Part shown: in pieces, positions 50,427 through 58,974 of the stretch
Numbering within the stretch: the stretch's first letter is position 1
Layout: every line of letters starts with the position of its first letter
Program-made: the position numbers and the translations under genes
NCBI GenBank assembly: GCA_018401695.1
Contig: JAGYKD010000001.1
Span: 412,016-476,015, forward strand
Reading direction: 5' to 3'
Length of the DNA stretch: 64,000 bases
Source: Flavobacteriales bacterium
GTDB lineage: Bacteria; Bacteroidota; Bacteroidia; CAIKAF01
Notes under the pieces: model-generated
What the model saw: the letters and a program-made list of their open reading frames with translations, nothing else
The model's database searches: none
What the model was told of the DNA's origin: nothing

Positions 50427-50606
50427 CCCATGCTAAGACATAAGTAATCAAAGCTTTTAGCGAAAAAATAGCCATCAAGTCCCCTTTCTCCTCCACCAGG
50501 CAACATTCCCCAATGCCCATGAAAACCAACACCATATGCGTTCATGATTTTTCTCATAGATGCTCTTTGTCAATATCCCTACCTTTGTGGTGTAACTTTG
50601 CAACAT

Positions 50607-51764
50607 ATGCCGATTTACCATAGTTTAGGAGAATTCCCGCAAAAAAGACATACCCAGTTCAAGAAGCCGGACGGAAGTTTGTATTACGAGCAGCTTTTTG
50701 GCACCATCGGCTTTGCCGGAATGTCGAGCTTGCTCTACCACCACCACAGACCCACCCGTATTGCCTCTATGGGTGAGCCAAAACCCTTTGGCGCTCAAGT
50801 AGCTGTTAAGAACAACATGACCCCGCGTCGGTTGATGGGTTATAGAACCAAGCCTGCCAACGATTATTTACAGGCACGGAACTATGTTTTGGTAAACGAG
50901 GATGTGGCCATTGCCTTGGCAGCTCCAACGGACTCCATGACCGATTATTTTTTTAAAAATGCGGATGCCGATGAGCTGATTTTTGTGCACGAGGGAGCCG
51001 GAACGCTGCGTACCCAAATGGGCAATATTGACTTTGAATCGGGCGATTATTTGCTTGTTCCTCGCGGAATCATTCATGCCTTTACCTTTCAAAACAGCAA
51101 CAACCGGCTGTTAATAACCGAAAGCAGGCAGCCCTTGTATACCCCGAAGCGCTACCGCAATCATTTTGGACAACTTTTGGAGCATTCGCCCTTTTGTGAG
51201 CGCGATTATAAGCTGCCACAAGACTTAGAGACCTACGATCAGTTGGGCAATTTTTTGGTACAGGTTAAAAAGCAAGATCTATTGCACCCCATCCATTACC
51301 AAAGTCATCCCTTTGATGTGGTGGGCTGGGACGGATATAATTTTCCTTATGGATTTAGCATCCACAATTTTGAGCCCATCACCGGCAGGGTGCACCAACC
51401 CCCACCTGTACACCAAACCTTTGAGTGCAACGCCTTTGTGGTCTGTTCGTTTTGCCCCAGGCTTTACGATTACCATCCGGAATCGATTCCGGCGCCCTAC
51501 AACCACAGCAACATCGATAGCGATGAGGTGCTGTATTATGTGGACGGAGATTTTATGAGCCGCAACGATGTAGAAAAAGGAATGATAACCTTGCACCCGG
51601 CGGGCATTCCCCATGGACCGCAACCGGGCGCTACGGAGCGGAGCATTGGCAAAAAGGAAACCAATGAGTTGGCCGTAATGATTGATACCTTCAGGCCTCT
51701 TTATTTAACCCAGCAGGCCATCGACATCGAAGATGCTGAATATTGGAAATCTTGGCAAGAGTAA
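50607..51764 (+). CDS. hmgA: Homogentisate 1,2-dioxygenase
   Basis: Ring-opening step of tyrosine and phenylalanine breakdown. 385 residues from ATG 50607 (MPIYHSLGEFPQKRHTQF); upstream in-frame sequence is not homologous. Motifs: YEQLFGTIGFAGMSSLLYHH near the N-terminus, DADELIFVHEGAGTLRTQMG (cupin), YLLVPRGIIHAFTF, VVGWDGYNFPYGFSIHNFEP, VCSFCPRLYDYHPES and the iron-site region YNHSNIDSDEVLYYVDGDF with HPAGIPHGPQPG. It lies 20 bp upstream of hppD, which makes its substrate. Confidence 0.93.
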   Translation: MPIYHSLGEFPQKRHTQFKKPDGSLYYEQLFGTIGFAGMSSLLYHHHRPTRIASMGEPKPFGAQVAVKNNMTPRRLMGYRTKPANDYLQARNYVLVNEDVAIALAAPTDSMTDYFFKNADADELIFVHEGAGTLRTQMGNIDFESGDYLLVPRGIIHAFTFQNSNNRLLITESRQPLYTPKRYRNHFGQLLEHSPFCERDYKLPQDLETYDQLGNFLVQVKKQDLLHPIHYQSHPFDVVGWDGYNFPYGFSIHNFEPITGRVHQPPPVHQTFECNAFVVCSFCPRLYDYHPESIPAPYNHSNIDSDEVLYYVDGDFMSRNDVEKGMITLHPAGIPHGPQPGATERSIGKKETNELAVMIDTFRPLYLTQQAIDIEDAEYWKSWQE

Positions 51765-51784
51765 TTGCCTAAAATCTTTAGATT

Positions 51785-52921
51785 ATGGAAAGCACACTCA
51801 ATAAAACCTACAAGAAAGTAATTGAAGAAGCTGCGGATTTTTTACCCATCCTCGGCACCGATTATGTGGAAATGTATGTAGGGAATGCCAAGCAGGCAGC
51901 GCATTACTACAAAACGGCCTTTGGATTTAAGGATTTAGCCTTTAGCGGTTTGGAAACAGGCCAAAAAGACCGAGTCTCCTATGTTTTGCAACAAGGTAAA
52001 ATCAGGTTGGTGCTTACTGCTCCGCTATCCCCCGAAAGTGAAATTTGGCCGCACATACAAACGCATGGAGACGGCGTAAAGGTTATTGCCCTATGGGTAG
52101 AAGATGCGGTGAAGTCATTTAACGAAACCGTAGAAAGAGGCGCTGCGCCTTATTTTGAACCCAGGGTTGAAAAAGACGCGCATGGAGAAGTGGTTCGGGC
52201 CGGCATTCGCACCTATGGCGATACCGTACACGTATTTGTGGAAAGAAAAAATTACCAAGGTGTCTTTTTGCCCGGCTATAAACCCCACAATTCCGGCTTT
52301 GTTCCCGAAGATACCGGCTTGCTTTACATCGATCATATGGTGGGTAATGTAGACTGGGGACAAATGAATACCTGGTGTAAATTTTATGCCGAAGTAATGG
52401 GCTTTGCTCAGCTTATATCGTTCGATGATAAGGACATCAGTACCGACTATACCGCCTTAATGTCTAAGGTTATGAGCAATGGGTCAGGGTACATAAAATT
52501 TCCCATCAACGAACCCGCCAAAGGCAAGAAAAAGTCACAAATAGAAGAGTATATTGACTATTACCGGGGCGCCGGGGTGCAGCATATTGCTGTGGCAACC
52601 AACGACATCATACACACCGTATCGCAACTTAGGGCGAGAGGCGTAGAATTTTTAGAGGTGCCGGACGCCTACTACAACGATTTGATCGAACGGGTGGGCA
52701 ACATCGACGAAGAAATAGAAACGCTCAGAAAACTAAGGATTTTAGTAGATAGGGACGATCAGGGCTATTTGCTTCAATTGTTTACCAAGCCGGTGGTGGA
52801 TAGACCTACCGTATTTATAGAAATTATTCAGCGCAAAGGCGCTACCAGCTTTGGGAAAGGAAATTTTAAAGCACTATTTGAAGCCATAGAAAGAGAGCAA
52901 GAGCTTCGCGGGACTTTGTGA
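51785..52921 (+). CDS. hppD: 4-hydroxyphenylpyruvate dioxygenase
   Basis: Converts 4-hydroxyphenylpyruvate to homogentisate. 378 residues. Two vicinal-oxygen-chelate halves; iron ligands are visible as His in YIDHMVGNV, His in GVQHIAVATND and Glu in TVFIEIIQRKG. Other conserved blocks are FLPILGTDYVEMYVGNAKQA at the N-terminus and GYLLQLFTKPVVDRPT near the end. AATCTTTA lies four bases before the ATG, so a separate leaderless start is possible in addition to cotranscription with hmgA. A hairpin follows the stop. Confidence 0.95.
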   Translation: MESTLNKTYKKVIEEAADFLPILGTDYVEMYVGNAKQAAHYYKTAFGFKDLAFSGLETGQKDRVSYVLQQGKIRLVLTAPLSPESEIWPHIQTHGDGVKVIALWVEDAVKSFNETVERGAAPYFEPRVEKDAHGEVVRAGIRTYGDTVHVFVERKNYQGVFLPGYKPHNSGFVPEDTGLLYIDHMVGNVDWGQMNTWCKFYAEVMGFAQLISFDDKDISTDYTALMSKVMSNGSGYIKFPINEPAKGKKKSQIEEYIDYYRGAGVQHIAVATNDIIHTVSQLRARGVEFLEVPDAYYNDLIERVGNIDEEIETLRKLRILVDRDDQGYLLQLFTKPVVDRPTVFIEIIQRKGATSFGKGNFKALFEAIEREQELRGTL

Positions 52922-52928
52922 CCGGAAT

Positions 52929-52948
52929 CACCGGATTGAAATCCGGTG
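52929..52948 (+). terminator. Hairpin after hppD
   Basis: CACCGGAT, loop TGAA, ATCCGGTG forms an 8-bp perfect stem with a tetraloop just after the stop. There is no clear T run, so termination is uncertain; the structured element follows directly. Confidence 0.4.
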
Positions 52949-52956
52949 TTACAGGA

Positions 52957-53134
52957 GAATGGCCCCCGGGACCGAGGAGCCTGCCCCGGATTGGGCAGCC
53001 CTTGATTTGGCCCCTGAGGCACGTGGAGCGCCAGCAAACGCTGACGAAGGGCTTGCCAAAACATGGGCTGCCCAAACGGAGCAGGCCGGAGGGCCCAGAG
53101 AATACTAAAGCTCCCCACGAGCGAGGGCCCAAAT
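52957..53134 (-). repeat. GC-rich structured intergenic element, copy 8
   Basis: On the minus strand it begins TTTGGGCCCTCGCTCGTGG, has GGGCAGCCC and GGGCTGCCC arms, and ends TCCCGGGGGCCATTCT. The right terminus matches copy 58729. It lies between two genes transcribed in the same direction. Confidence 0.65.
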
Positions 53135-53185
53135 GACTATCACATCATTTAACGAAATCGGTTTTGTTTCGGCCAATCGGCCCCG

Positions 53186-53193
53186 TACTTTTA
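53186..53193 (+). promoter_or_regulatory. TACTTTTA promoter element with upstream TTTG
   Basis: TTTG at 53163-53166 is 19 bases before TACTTTTA, a complete -33/-7 arrangement. Four bases (GCCT) then separate it from the ATG at 53198. Confidence 0.65.
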
Positions 53194-53197
53194 GCCT

Positions 53198-53926
53198 ATG
53201 AAGGATGTGAAACGAATTTTAGTGACCGGAGCCAATCGGGGCTTGGGTTTGGCTCTTACCGAGCAATTGTTGAGTGAGGGGCACGTGGTTTTTGCCGCGG
53301 CGCGTAAGCCGGAGAGTTTTGTGGCTTTGCAGGCCAAATATCCGGAAACGCTTCTTCCGGTGGAGTTGGATATGGAACGGCCGGATAGCTTTGAGACCTG
53401 TTTTCAAAAAGTTCAGGCTTCGGGCGCTCCTTTAGATGTTTTGGTGAACAATGCCGGTGTGCATTTGGACGGAGGAAACTGGCAAAAAAATACCACGCTT
53501 GAGGTGTCGATGGCCACGCTGCGTCAAACCTTTGAGGTAAACTTTTTTGGTTTGGTCGATTTTACCCGGCATATGCTGCCTTTGCTGAACGGGTCCTCCG
53601 ATCCGCGCATTGTGCTGGTTTCGAGTATTATGGGTTCCTTAACCATGCATGCAAGTGCGCAAGGTTTGGGCGATATCAAGCCTTTTGCCTACGATGCTTC
53701 CAAAACGGCAGTAAATGCGTTTTTAGTGCATTTGGCGCATGCCTTAAAGGAGGGGCCTACACGCGTGTTTGCAGCGCATCCGGGTTGGGTAGCTACCGAT
53801 ATGGGTACCGATCGGGCGCCGCTTTCGCCGCAAGAAGGCATAGCCACCTTGCATAAGTTGGCCGTGGGGGAGGAGCTTCCACCGAACGGAGCATTTGTAC
53901 ATTTGGATAAGGAGATTCCTTGGTAA
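53198..53926 (+). CDS. SDR family oxidoreductase (C-factor-like)
   Basis: 242 residues. The Rossmann motif is LVTGANRGLGLALTEQL, then LDVLVNNAGVHLDGG, the catalytic Ser in VLVSSIMGSL and the Tyr/Lys pair in FAYDASKTAVNAF (Y-x3-K). The C-terminal AHPGWVATDMGTDRAPLSP is typical of classical SDRs resembling the CsgA/C-factor group. It uses NAD(P)H; the substrate is unknown. It stands alone, with its own full promoter. Confidence 0.88.
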   Translation: MKDVKRILVTGANRGLGLALTEQLLSEGHVVFAAARKPESFVALQAKYPETLLPVELDMERPDSFETCFQKVQASGAPLDVLVNNAGVHLDGGNWQKNTTLEVSMATLRQTFEVNFFGLVDFTRHMLPLLNGSSDPRIVLVSSIMGSLTMHASAQGLGDIKPFAYDASKTAVNAFLVHLAHALKEGPTRVFAAHPGWVATDMGTDRAPLSPQEGIATLHKLAVGEELPPNGAFVHLDKEIPW

Positions 53927-53982
53927 GTTTATAATTATCAATTCCATAATCGAAGGCTAAACCCTAAGAAACAAGGACTGCT

Positions 53983-53990
53983 TAATTTTG
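53983..53990 (+). promoter_or_regulatory. TAATTTTG promoter element abutting the 53995 gene
   Basis: Perfect TAnnTTTG followed by AAAC and the ATG at 53995. Confidence 0.65.
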
Positions 53991-53994
53991 AAAC

Positions 53995-55866
53995 ATGCGG
54001 TGTTTGTTCATAATCTGGGTTTCTTTGATGGGTGGGTTAACTGCCCAAACCAATATTTATTTGGAGGATTTTAGCGGGTATCCGAATCCTACTTTGCAAA
54101 ATTTGCCGGATTGGTCTACCCAAGCCACCGATATGGATGATCCCGGCCTAAACCAAGGCAATTATTGGGGCACCTTTAATGGGGAGTTTCGGTGCAACGA
54201 TGTGGAAGGGCCGGGGCACAACAACCTAAACTACCTAACTACCCGGTATTTTACTATTTCAGGAGCGGGAAAGGTTAGTCTTTCGGTAGATTTTAGGCAT
54301 TCGGGCAGTATGGAATGCGGCTGTGGACCCAATTGCGAAGACTTAATGACCTTTGCCTACAGTTTGGATGGAGCCCCTTATGTAACTTTTGCGCAAAATG
54401 GGGTGATTTGTGGTTCCAACGGTTCTCCGGGTCAGGCCCGGCAAAATTGCCTGGAGGGCGATTCCATTTCGGTTCGGGTTTCTATGGGAAATCAAGCCAA
54501 TGCCGAAGACTACTTTATTGACAATATTCGTATTGATGCGCAGCAGGTAACGCCCATTTCCGCAGGTCAGGATACCTTAATTTGCTCCGGAACTCAAGGG
54601 CAACTCACAGGAAGCGGGGGCAGCAATTACCAATGGTCAGGTCCCGGACTTTCCTGCACTTCTTGCGCTACCCCATTTGCCCAACCTTCCCAAAGCACTT
54701 GGTATACCTTGAATGCGGTGGACGTTTTAGGCTGTCCTCAGGACGACTCGGTATGGGTGGAGGTGATTTCTTCGCCGATGCTTAGCCTGGGCCCCGATAC
54801 CGTAGTTTGTGCCGGAAATACATTAATGATTGGGGCCTCGGCAGACACCCTTTCGCAATACCTTTGGAATACGGGAGATACCCTTCCTCAATTGACGGTA
54901 AGTCAGTCCGGTCTTTATGTGCTTAACCAAAGCAATAGTTGCGGAATTGCAGTAGACAGCATAACGGTATCCGTGCAGCCGGGGCCTATGCCTTCTTTGC
55001 CGGAGGATACCCTGCTTTGCGCATTGTCTTTTCCGTTAGGTTTGTGGGCAGGACAGGCCGACAGCTATGCTTGGAGCACCGGAGAAACCTCCGACAGCAT
55101 ACAGGTGTCTCAAGCAGGTTGGTATTATGTAGACCTTAATTCGGCCTGCGGAACGGTTTCAGATTCGGTGGAAGTCTTAAGCGACAGTCTACCATGGGTT
55201 GATGCTGGTGGAGATACTGCGTTGTGCAATTCCACCAACATTCAACTTTTAGCAACTGCCAATGCCGCTGATTTTCTGTGGAGTAATGGTGCTTCCCTTC
55301 CTCAACTCACCGTTGACACCCCGGGGACTTATTGGGTGCGCGTTTCTAACCTGTGTGGAACGGCTGCCGACACGGTGGTAGTGGAGGCAGGCTTGGAACC
55401 CATGCCTATTTTTTCCGATACCATCCTTTCTTGTTTGGGCGATAGCCTTCAAATGGAACTTGTGGACAGCAATTACAGTGTAGTTTGGCCGGATCAAAGT
55501 ACCGAACAGGAGTTTTGGGTGGCCGATACCGGACTGTATGTGGCGCTGCTCCAACGTTGTAACCAAAGCTTAGCAGATTCTTTTAAGGTCTCTTTGGCAC
55601 CTTCCTCGTCATCCCTTGCTTTGCCCAATGTTTTTAGTCCTAACGGCGATGGCCTAAACGATACGTATCAAATCCCAATTCTTGCCTCCGATTTGGAATT
55701 TTGGGTGTATAACCGTTGGGGAAAATCTTTATTTCATGGCAATCAAAGTACCCCTTGGGACGGGTCAGGAGCCCCGGAAGGGGTGTACCAAGTTACGGCA
55801 CGGTGGATCGATCCATGCCGGGGAGAGCCTGTAGAGGGAAGAACCTCTCTACATCTATTCCGATAA
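53995..55866 (+). CDS. Large secreted protein with gliding-motility-type (T9SS type B) C-terminus
   Basis: 623 residues with a signal peptide (MRCLFIIWVSLMGGLTAQ). About residues 20-190 form a jelly-roll-like domain (IYLEDFSGYPNPTLQNLPDW, then GAGKVSLSVDFRHSGSMECG). It is followed by four repeats of an Ig-like module, each opening with L-G/A-G-x-D-T-x-x-C and containing Y-x-W-S/N-T/N-G (for example AGQDTLICSGTQGQ, QYLWNTGDTLPQLTVSQSG). The C-terminal ALPNVFSPNGDGLNDTYQIP and LEFWVYNRWGKSLFHG then WDGSG is the CHU_C gliding-motility-associated domain that targets type IX export. Extracellular or surface; ligand unknown. Confidence 0.85.
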   Translation: MRCLFIIWVSLMGGLTAQTNIYLEDFSGYPNPTLQNLPDWSTQATDMDDPGLNQGNYWGTFNGEFRCNDVEGPGHNNLNYLTTRYFTISGAGKVSLSVDFRHSGSMECGCGPNCEDLMTFAYSLDGAPYVTFAQNGVICGSNGSPGQARQNCLEGDSISVRVSMGNQANAEDYFIDNIRIDAQQVTPISAGQDTLICSGTQGQLTGSGGSNYQWSGPGLSCTSCATPFAQPSQSTWYTLNAVDVLGCPQDDSVWVEVISSPMLSLGPDTVVCAGNTLMIGASADTLSQYLWNTGDTLPQLTVSQSGLYVLNQSNSCGIAVDSITVSVQPGPMPSLPEDTLLCALSFPLGLWAGQADSYAWSTGETSDSIQVSQAGWYYVDLNSACGTVSDSVEVLSDSLPWVDAGGDTALCNSTNIQLLATANAADFLWSNGASLPQLTVDTPGTYWVRVSNLCGTAADTVVVEAGLEPMPIFSDTILSCLGDSLQMELVDSNYSVVWPDQSTEQEFWVADTGLYVALLQRCNQSLADSFKVSLAPSSSSLALPNVFSPNGDGLNDTYQIPILASDLEFWVYNRWGKSLFHGNQSTPWDGSGAPEGVYQVTARWIDPCRGEPVEGRTSLHLFR

Positions 55867-55884
55867 ATGGCCTAAGGGCAAGAA

Positions 55885-58059
55885 TTAGGGAATCAGAAGT
55901 CTTTCCCTATGGCTTCCGTTCGGCCCGTGACCTACCAAAAGAAACACGCCCTTAGGCGCACCCACTATTTGGAGCCGCAGGTCTTGCGAAACGGTAAAAG
56001 GAACTTCCCTGCCGGTAACATCATATACCTGCCATGTCCAATCGGTGAAATCTCCGGTTTGGGGAAGTTGAAAAACACCATCTGCGGAGGGATTGGGATA
56101 AGCCGCAGCAGCAATTGAGTTGCTCCAAGAGGCAGTGCTTAGGATATTGTTTATGGTGAAATCGGCATTGGAAATGTCGTAAAAAATATTGCCCATGCTT
56201 TCTACCATAACTCTAGCCTGAGTAATTAATGCAGGCTCTCCCGGCAATAGGTTTAATACAAAACTCTCGCTCCCATCGTTTGGGGTGGAGCTTACTAAGG
56301 TGTGTGGGTAGGTAAAGCCTCCGTCGGTGGACAAGCGGATACGAACCTCCGTACAATTTACCGGACTATTTTGAGTATTTGCGACATCCCAATCCACGGT
56401 TATGGTAGTACCCACGTTCCAAATGTCAAGTATGGTGTTGGGGTTGCTGACCCTAAAAGGCCCGGCTTGGTCGGTACTGTTGTAGGTGATTTGGTCGTAA
56501 CTTACCCCTCCCAAATTATCCCGAACAGTTACTCGGAAGGTCATGTTTCTACTGTAGGTTGGCAGTTTTTCTAAATTGGAATTTGCGTTATTCACCACAA
56601 AATTCAACCTTGGAAACCAGCGAATTTGTTCCGAAACGGGGGGCAAGGAAACAAATAGCGGAGGAGTACCCGAAGTAGGGGTTTGGTTTATGGCCACTGA
56701 AGGGCCGCGGTTGTATTGTTCCCAACAATAGCTGATGGAATCGCCGTTGGGGTCGCTTCCTGCGGCTTCCAGTTTAAAAGGAGTTTCAATAGGAAAAGTA
56801 GTGGAGGGGGTACTTGCAGCCACCACGCTTGGAGGCACATTGTTTGTGGGCGTGTTTACCGCACAACTTCCACCGGTACCTTGCAAAAAATTTAGCATGG
56901 TTTGGTAATTCCGAACATGAAAATAATCGTCGGAATTGTTGGCAATATTGTCCGATGAGCAGAGTCCTGCATAAGCCATAATGGTGCTTCCGCTGCCCGG
57001 TTCGTAGGCGTTGTTTCCGGACCGATTGCCGTTGCAACCTCCCAGGCTCGAATTAAAGGTATGGCTTCCGTTGAATTGGTGACCAATTTCGTGGGCTACA
57101 TAGTCTACATAGAAGGGGTCCCCAATGGGGTTCCCCAAGCCGGTTACGCCTTCGGCTTTATCGTTGGTGCATACCGAGGCCAAATTGGCAATACCTCCTC
57201 CGCCGGTGCTAAACACATGCCCTATGTCGTAGTTGTTGGAGCCAATGATTTGGTCTACGGTGCTTTGGTTTTCCCCCAACATGCTAAAACCGTCGTTGTT
57301 GCTGTAGGGGTCGTTGTTTGCATCAAAGAATATCAGCAGGTCGTTGTTGGGAATCAAAATCATTTCTACGGCCAATTCGCGGGCATAAATACCATTTACT
57401 CGATTCATGGCCGTGTTCATGGCCGACAAAACGCTTGTGGTGGTGCCGCCATGATAATTGGCATACTCGCCGGTGCAGGCTAAGGCCAGTCGGTAGGTCC
57501 GTAAAGTAGTCCCGTTTGGATTTAGGTTTTCCTGCATAGCATCTTCTTCTCCGGCTTCCTCTGCATCTTCGTTTAAGCAAGTAAAACTGTGGGGATTGCT
57601 GCTGCTTGCCTTGGTATAGCAAAGGTACCTATGGCTGTCGCCATGCACCACCGGGTCTATATACCAGCTGCCATTGGGGCCTAACACTTGCACATGCAGG
57701 CCTTGGCTGCCCAAATCCAAACGGACGCTAGCTTTGCCTGCGCGCCCTTTCCAGGCGCCAATGCTAGGGTACTTTTTCGCCAGTTCAGGTGCCATAACAT
57801 CGTGCCGCTGCAGCAGCATAGCCGTCGGCTGACCTTCCGGGTTTGGTAATTCTAAAACCTTACCCTGGGCCAAAATTGCTCTAAGCTCATGCACATCTAA
57901 GAAAAACCCCACGGCTTGTTGGGGTTGCAAGGGATGCAAAGATTTCCACGCGGTTAAACTATCTTGCCCCACCACGCGCAGGCTTAGTGGGTTGCGGGCA
58001 GAGATTTGGGCGCAGATTGCCCATAAAGCAATAAGAACGGAAAGGCGAATATTCCTCAT
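55885..58059 (-). CDS. Reprolysin-like zinc metallopeptidase with T9SS sorting domain
   Basis: 724 residues. A signal peptide (MRNIRLSVLIALWAICAQIS) is followed by a propeptide-like region to about 180, then the catalytic domain beginning near LRTYRLALACTGEYANYHGG. The zinc motif is VAHEIGHQFNGSHTF (His323, Glu324, His327, His333), the extended H-E-x2-H-x5-H form. Downstream are beta-domains (WDVANTQNSPVNCTEVRIRL) and a C-terminal AAYPNPSADGVFQLPQ type A sorting domain. Secreted protease; the target is unknown. It starts two bases after the ribE stop, so the two are cotranscribed although the functions are unrelated. Confidence 0.9.
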   Translation of the reverse strand: MRNIRLSVLIALWAICAQISARNPLSLRVVGQDSLTAWKSLHPLQPQQAVGFFLDVHELRAILAQGKVLELPNPEGQPTAMLLQRHDVMAPELAKKYPSIGAWKGRAGKASVRLDLGSQGLHVQVLGPNGSWYIDPVVHGDSHRYLCYTKASSSNPHSFTCLNEDAEEAGEEDAMQENLNPNGTTLRTYRLALACTGEYANYHGGTTTSVLSAMNTAMNRVNGIYARELAVEMILIPNNDLLIFFDANNDPYSNNDGFSMLGENQSTVDQIIGSNNYDIGHVFSTGGGGIANLASVCTNDKAEGVTGLGNPIGDPFYVDYVAHEIGHQFNGSHTFNSSLGGCNGNRSGNNAYEPGSGSTIMAYAGLCSSDNIANNSDDYFHVRNYQTMLNFLQGTGGSCAVNTPTNNVPPSVVAASTPSTTFPIETPFKLEAAGSDPNGDSISYCWEQYNRGPSVAINQTPTSGTPPLFVSLPPVSEQIRWFPRLNFVVNNANSNLEKLPTYSRNMTFRVTVRDNLGGVSYDQITYNSTDQAGPFRVSNPNTILDIWNVGTTITVDWDVANTQNSPVNCTEVRIRLSTDGGFTYPHTLVSSTPNDGSESFVLNLLPGEPALITQARVMVESMGNIFYDISNADFTINNILSTASWSNSIAAAAYPNPSADGVFQLPQTGDFTDWTWQVYDVTGREVPFTVSQDLRLQIVGAPKGVFLLVGHGPNGSHRERLLIP

Positions 58060-58060
58060 G

Positions 58061-58660
58061 TCAGCGGTTTTGTTGTGTTCGGTTTAGGTATTGTTGAATG
58101 TATTTTCCTAAAATATCGAATTCAAGATTTACGGTTTCGCCCGGTTTTAATCGGTGGAAACCGGTATGTTCCCAAGTGTATGGAATCACCACCACCGAAA
58201 ATCGGTCTTTTTCGCTGTCTACAACGGTTAAGCTCACCCCATCCACGCAGACAGATCCTTTCTCCACCGTCATTCCGGCTTCGGGAGCATGACGCACCCA
58301 CACTTTATGGCTGCCGTCCAAGGCTTCGATTTCCTCAATATTTCCTTTGCCGTCTACGTGTCCTTGCACTATATGCCCGTCCAATCGACCACCTGCCGGC
58401 ATGCAGCGCTCCAAATTCACCAAATCACCCACCGAAAGTAGCCCCAAATTGCTGCGGTCAAGGGTTTCCTGAACCGCAGTAACCCGGTAAACATCGCCAC
58501 CGAGCAGTTCGTCTACCGTTAGACACACGCCCCGGTGTGCAAGACTTTGGTCCAAATGCAGCTCGCCGGCTTTTTCCCAGGAGAAATAAAAATGCACATT
58601 GGTGCCTGATTCGGTCCGCCGCTCCAGACACGCTTGCCCCTCCACAATACCTGTAAACAT
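58061..58660 (-). CDS. ribE: Riboflavin synthase alpha chain
   Basis: Dismutates two lumazines to riboflavin. 199 residues. The N-terminal MFTGIVEGQACLERR, then HRGVCLTV and the second-half repeat GSVCVDGVSLTVVD show the internal duplication of the two lumazine-binding barrels; GDLVNLERCMPAGGRLDGHI with HIVQGHVDG is conserved. The C-terminal EFDILGKYIQQYLN is typical. TAATTTCA lies four bases before the ATG (58665-58672, minus strand). The metallopeptidase gene follows after one base. Confidence 0.93.
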   Translation of the reverse strand: MFTGIVEGQACLERRTESGTNVHFYFSWEKAGELHLDQSLAHRGVCLTVDELLGGDVYRVTAVQETLDRSNLGLLSVGDLVNLERCMPAGGRLDGHIVQGHVDGKGNIEEIEALDGSHKVWVRHAPEAGMTVEKGSVCVDGVSLTVVDSEKDRFSVVVIPYTWEHTGFHRLKPGETVNLEFDILGKYIQQYLNRTQQNR

Positions 58661-58664
58661 GGCT

Positions 58665-58672
58665 TGAAATTA
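58665..58672 (-). promoter_or_regulatory. TAATTTCA promoter element abutting ribE start
   Basis: TAnnTTYR variant (as at thyA), followed by AGCC and the ATG at 58660. Confidence 0.5.
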
Positions 58673-58728
58673 CTACAATTGAAACAGCCTAAGCCGACTT
58701 GGGTTTATTTTCTTTAGCTCTTTTTGTT

Positions 58729-58910
58729 TTTGGGCCCCGGTTTCAATGGAGTTCCGGAATTTTCTCCGGCCAAAAGCCTGCTGCTTCCTTTGGGCCGCCT
58801 AGGGCAGGGCAAGGCTTGCGGGGTCCCCCCGAAACTTCGTGGGGCCTCCTCAGCCTGCCCTCCCCAAGGCGCCCCTGCAGGAGAGCATTCGGCCGGGCCG
58901 GGGGGCCATT
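58729..58910 (+). repeat. GC-rich structured intergenic element, copy 9
   Basis: Starts TTGGGCCCCGGTTTCAATGG and ends GGGCCGGGGGGCCATTCT. Inner arms GGGCAGGGC and GCCTGCCC surround TTGCGGGGTCCCCCCGAAAC and GGGGCCTCCTCAGC. It is closely similar to the reverse complement of copy 26751. Confidence 0.75.
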
Positions 58911-58926
58911 CTGTGGGAATTACACA

Positions 58927-58956
58927 CAAAAAAAGCCGCTCCCTAGGGAGCGGCTT
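58927..58956 (-). terminator. Rho-independent terminator of the Omp28-like gene
   Basis: AAGCCGCTCC and GGAGCGGCTT form a 10-bp stem around CTAG, followed on the minus strand by a run of T. It is 18 bp downstream of the stop. Confidence 0.85.
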
Positions 58957-58974
58957 CCTTTGGTATTTGATGTT

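Noticed and set aside
50440-50557. Minus-strand frame beginning MRKIMNAYGVGFHGHW
   Set aside because: It runs into the dispersed repeat; there is no convincing promoter or domain.
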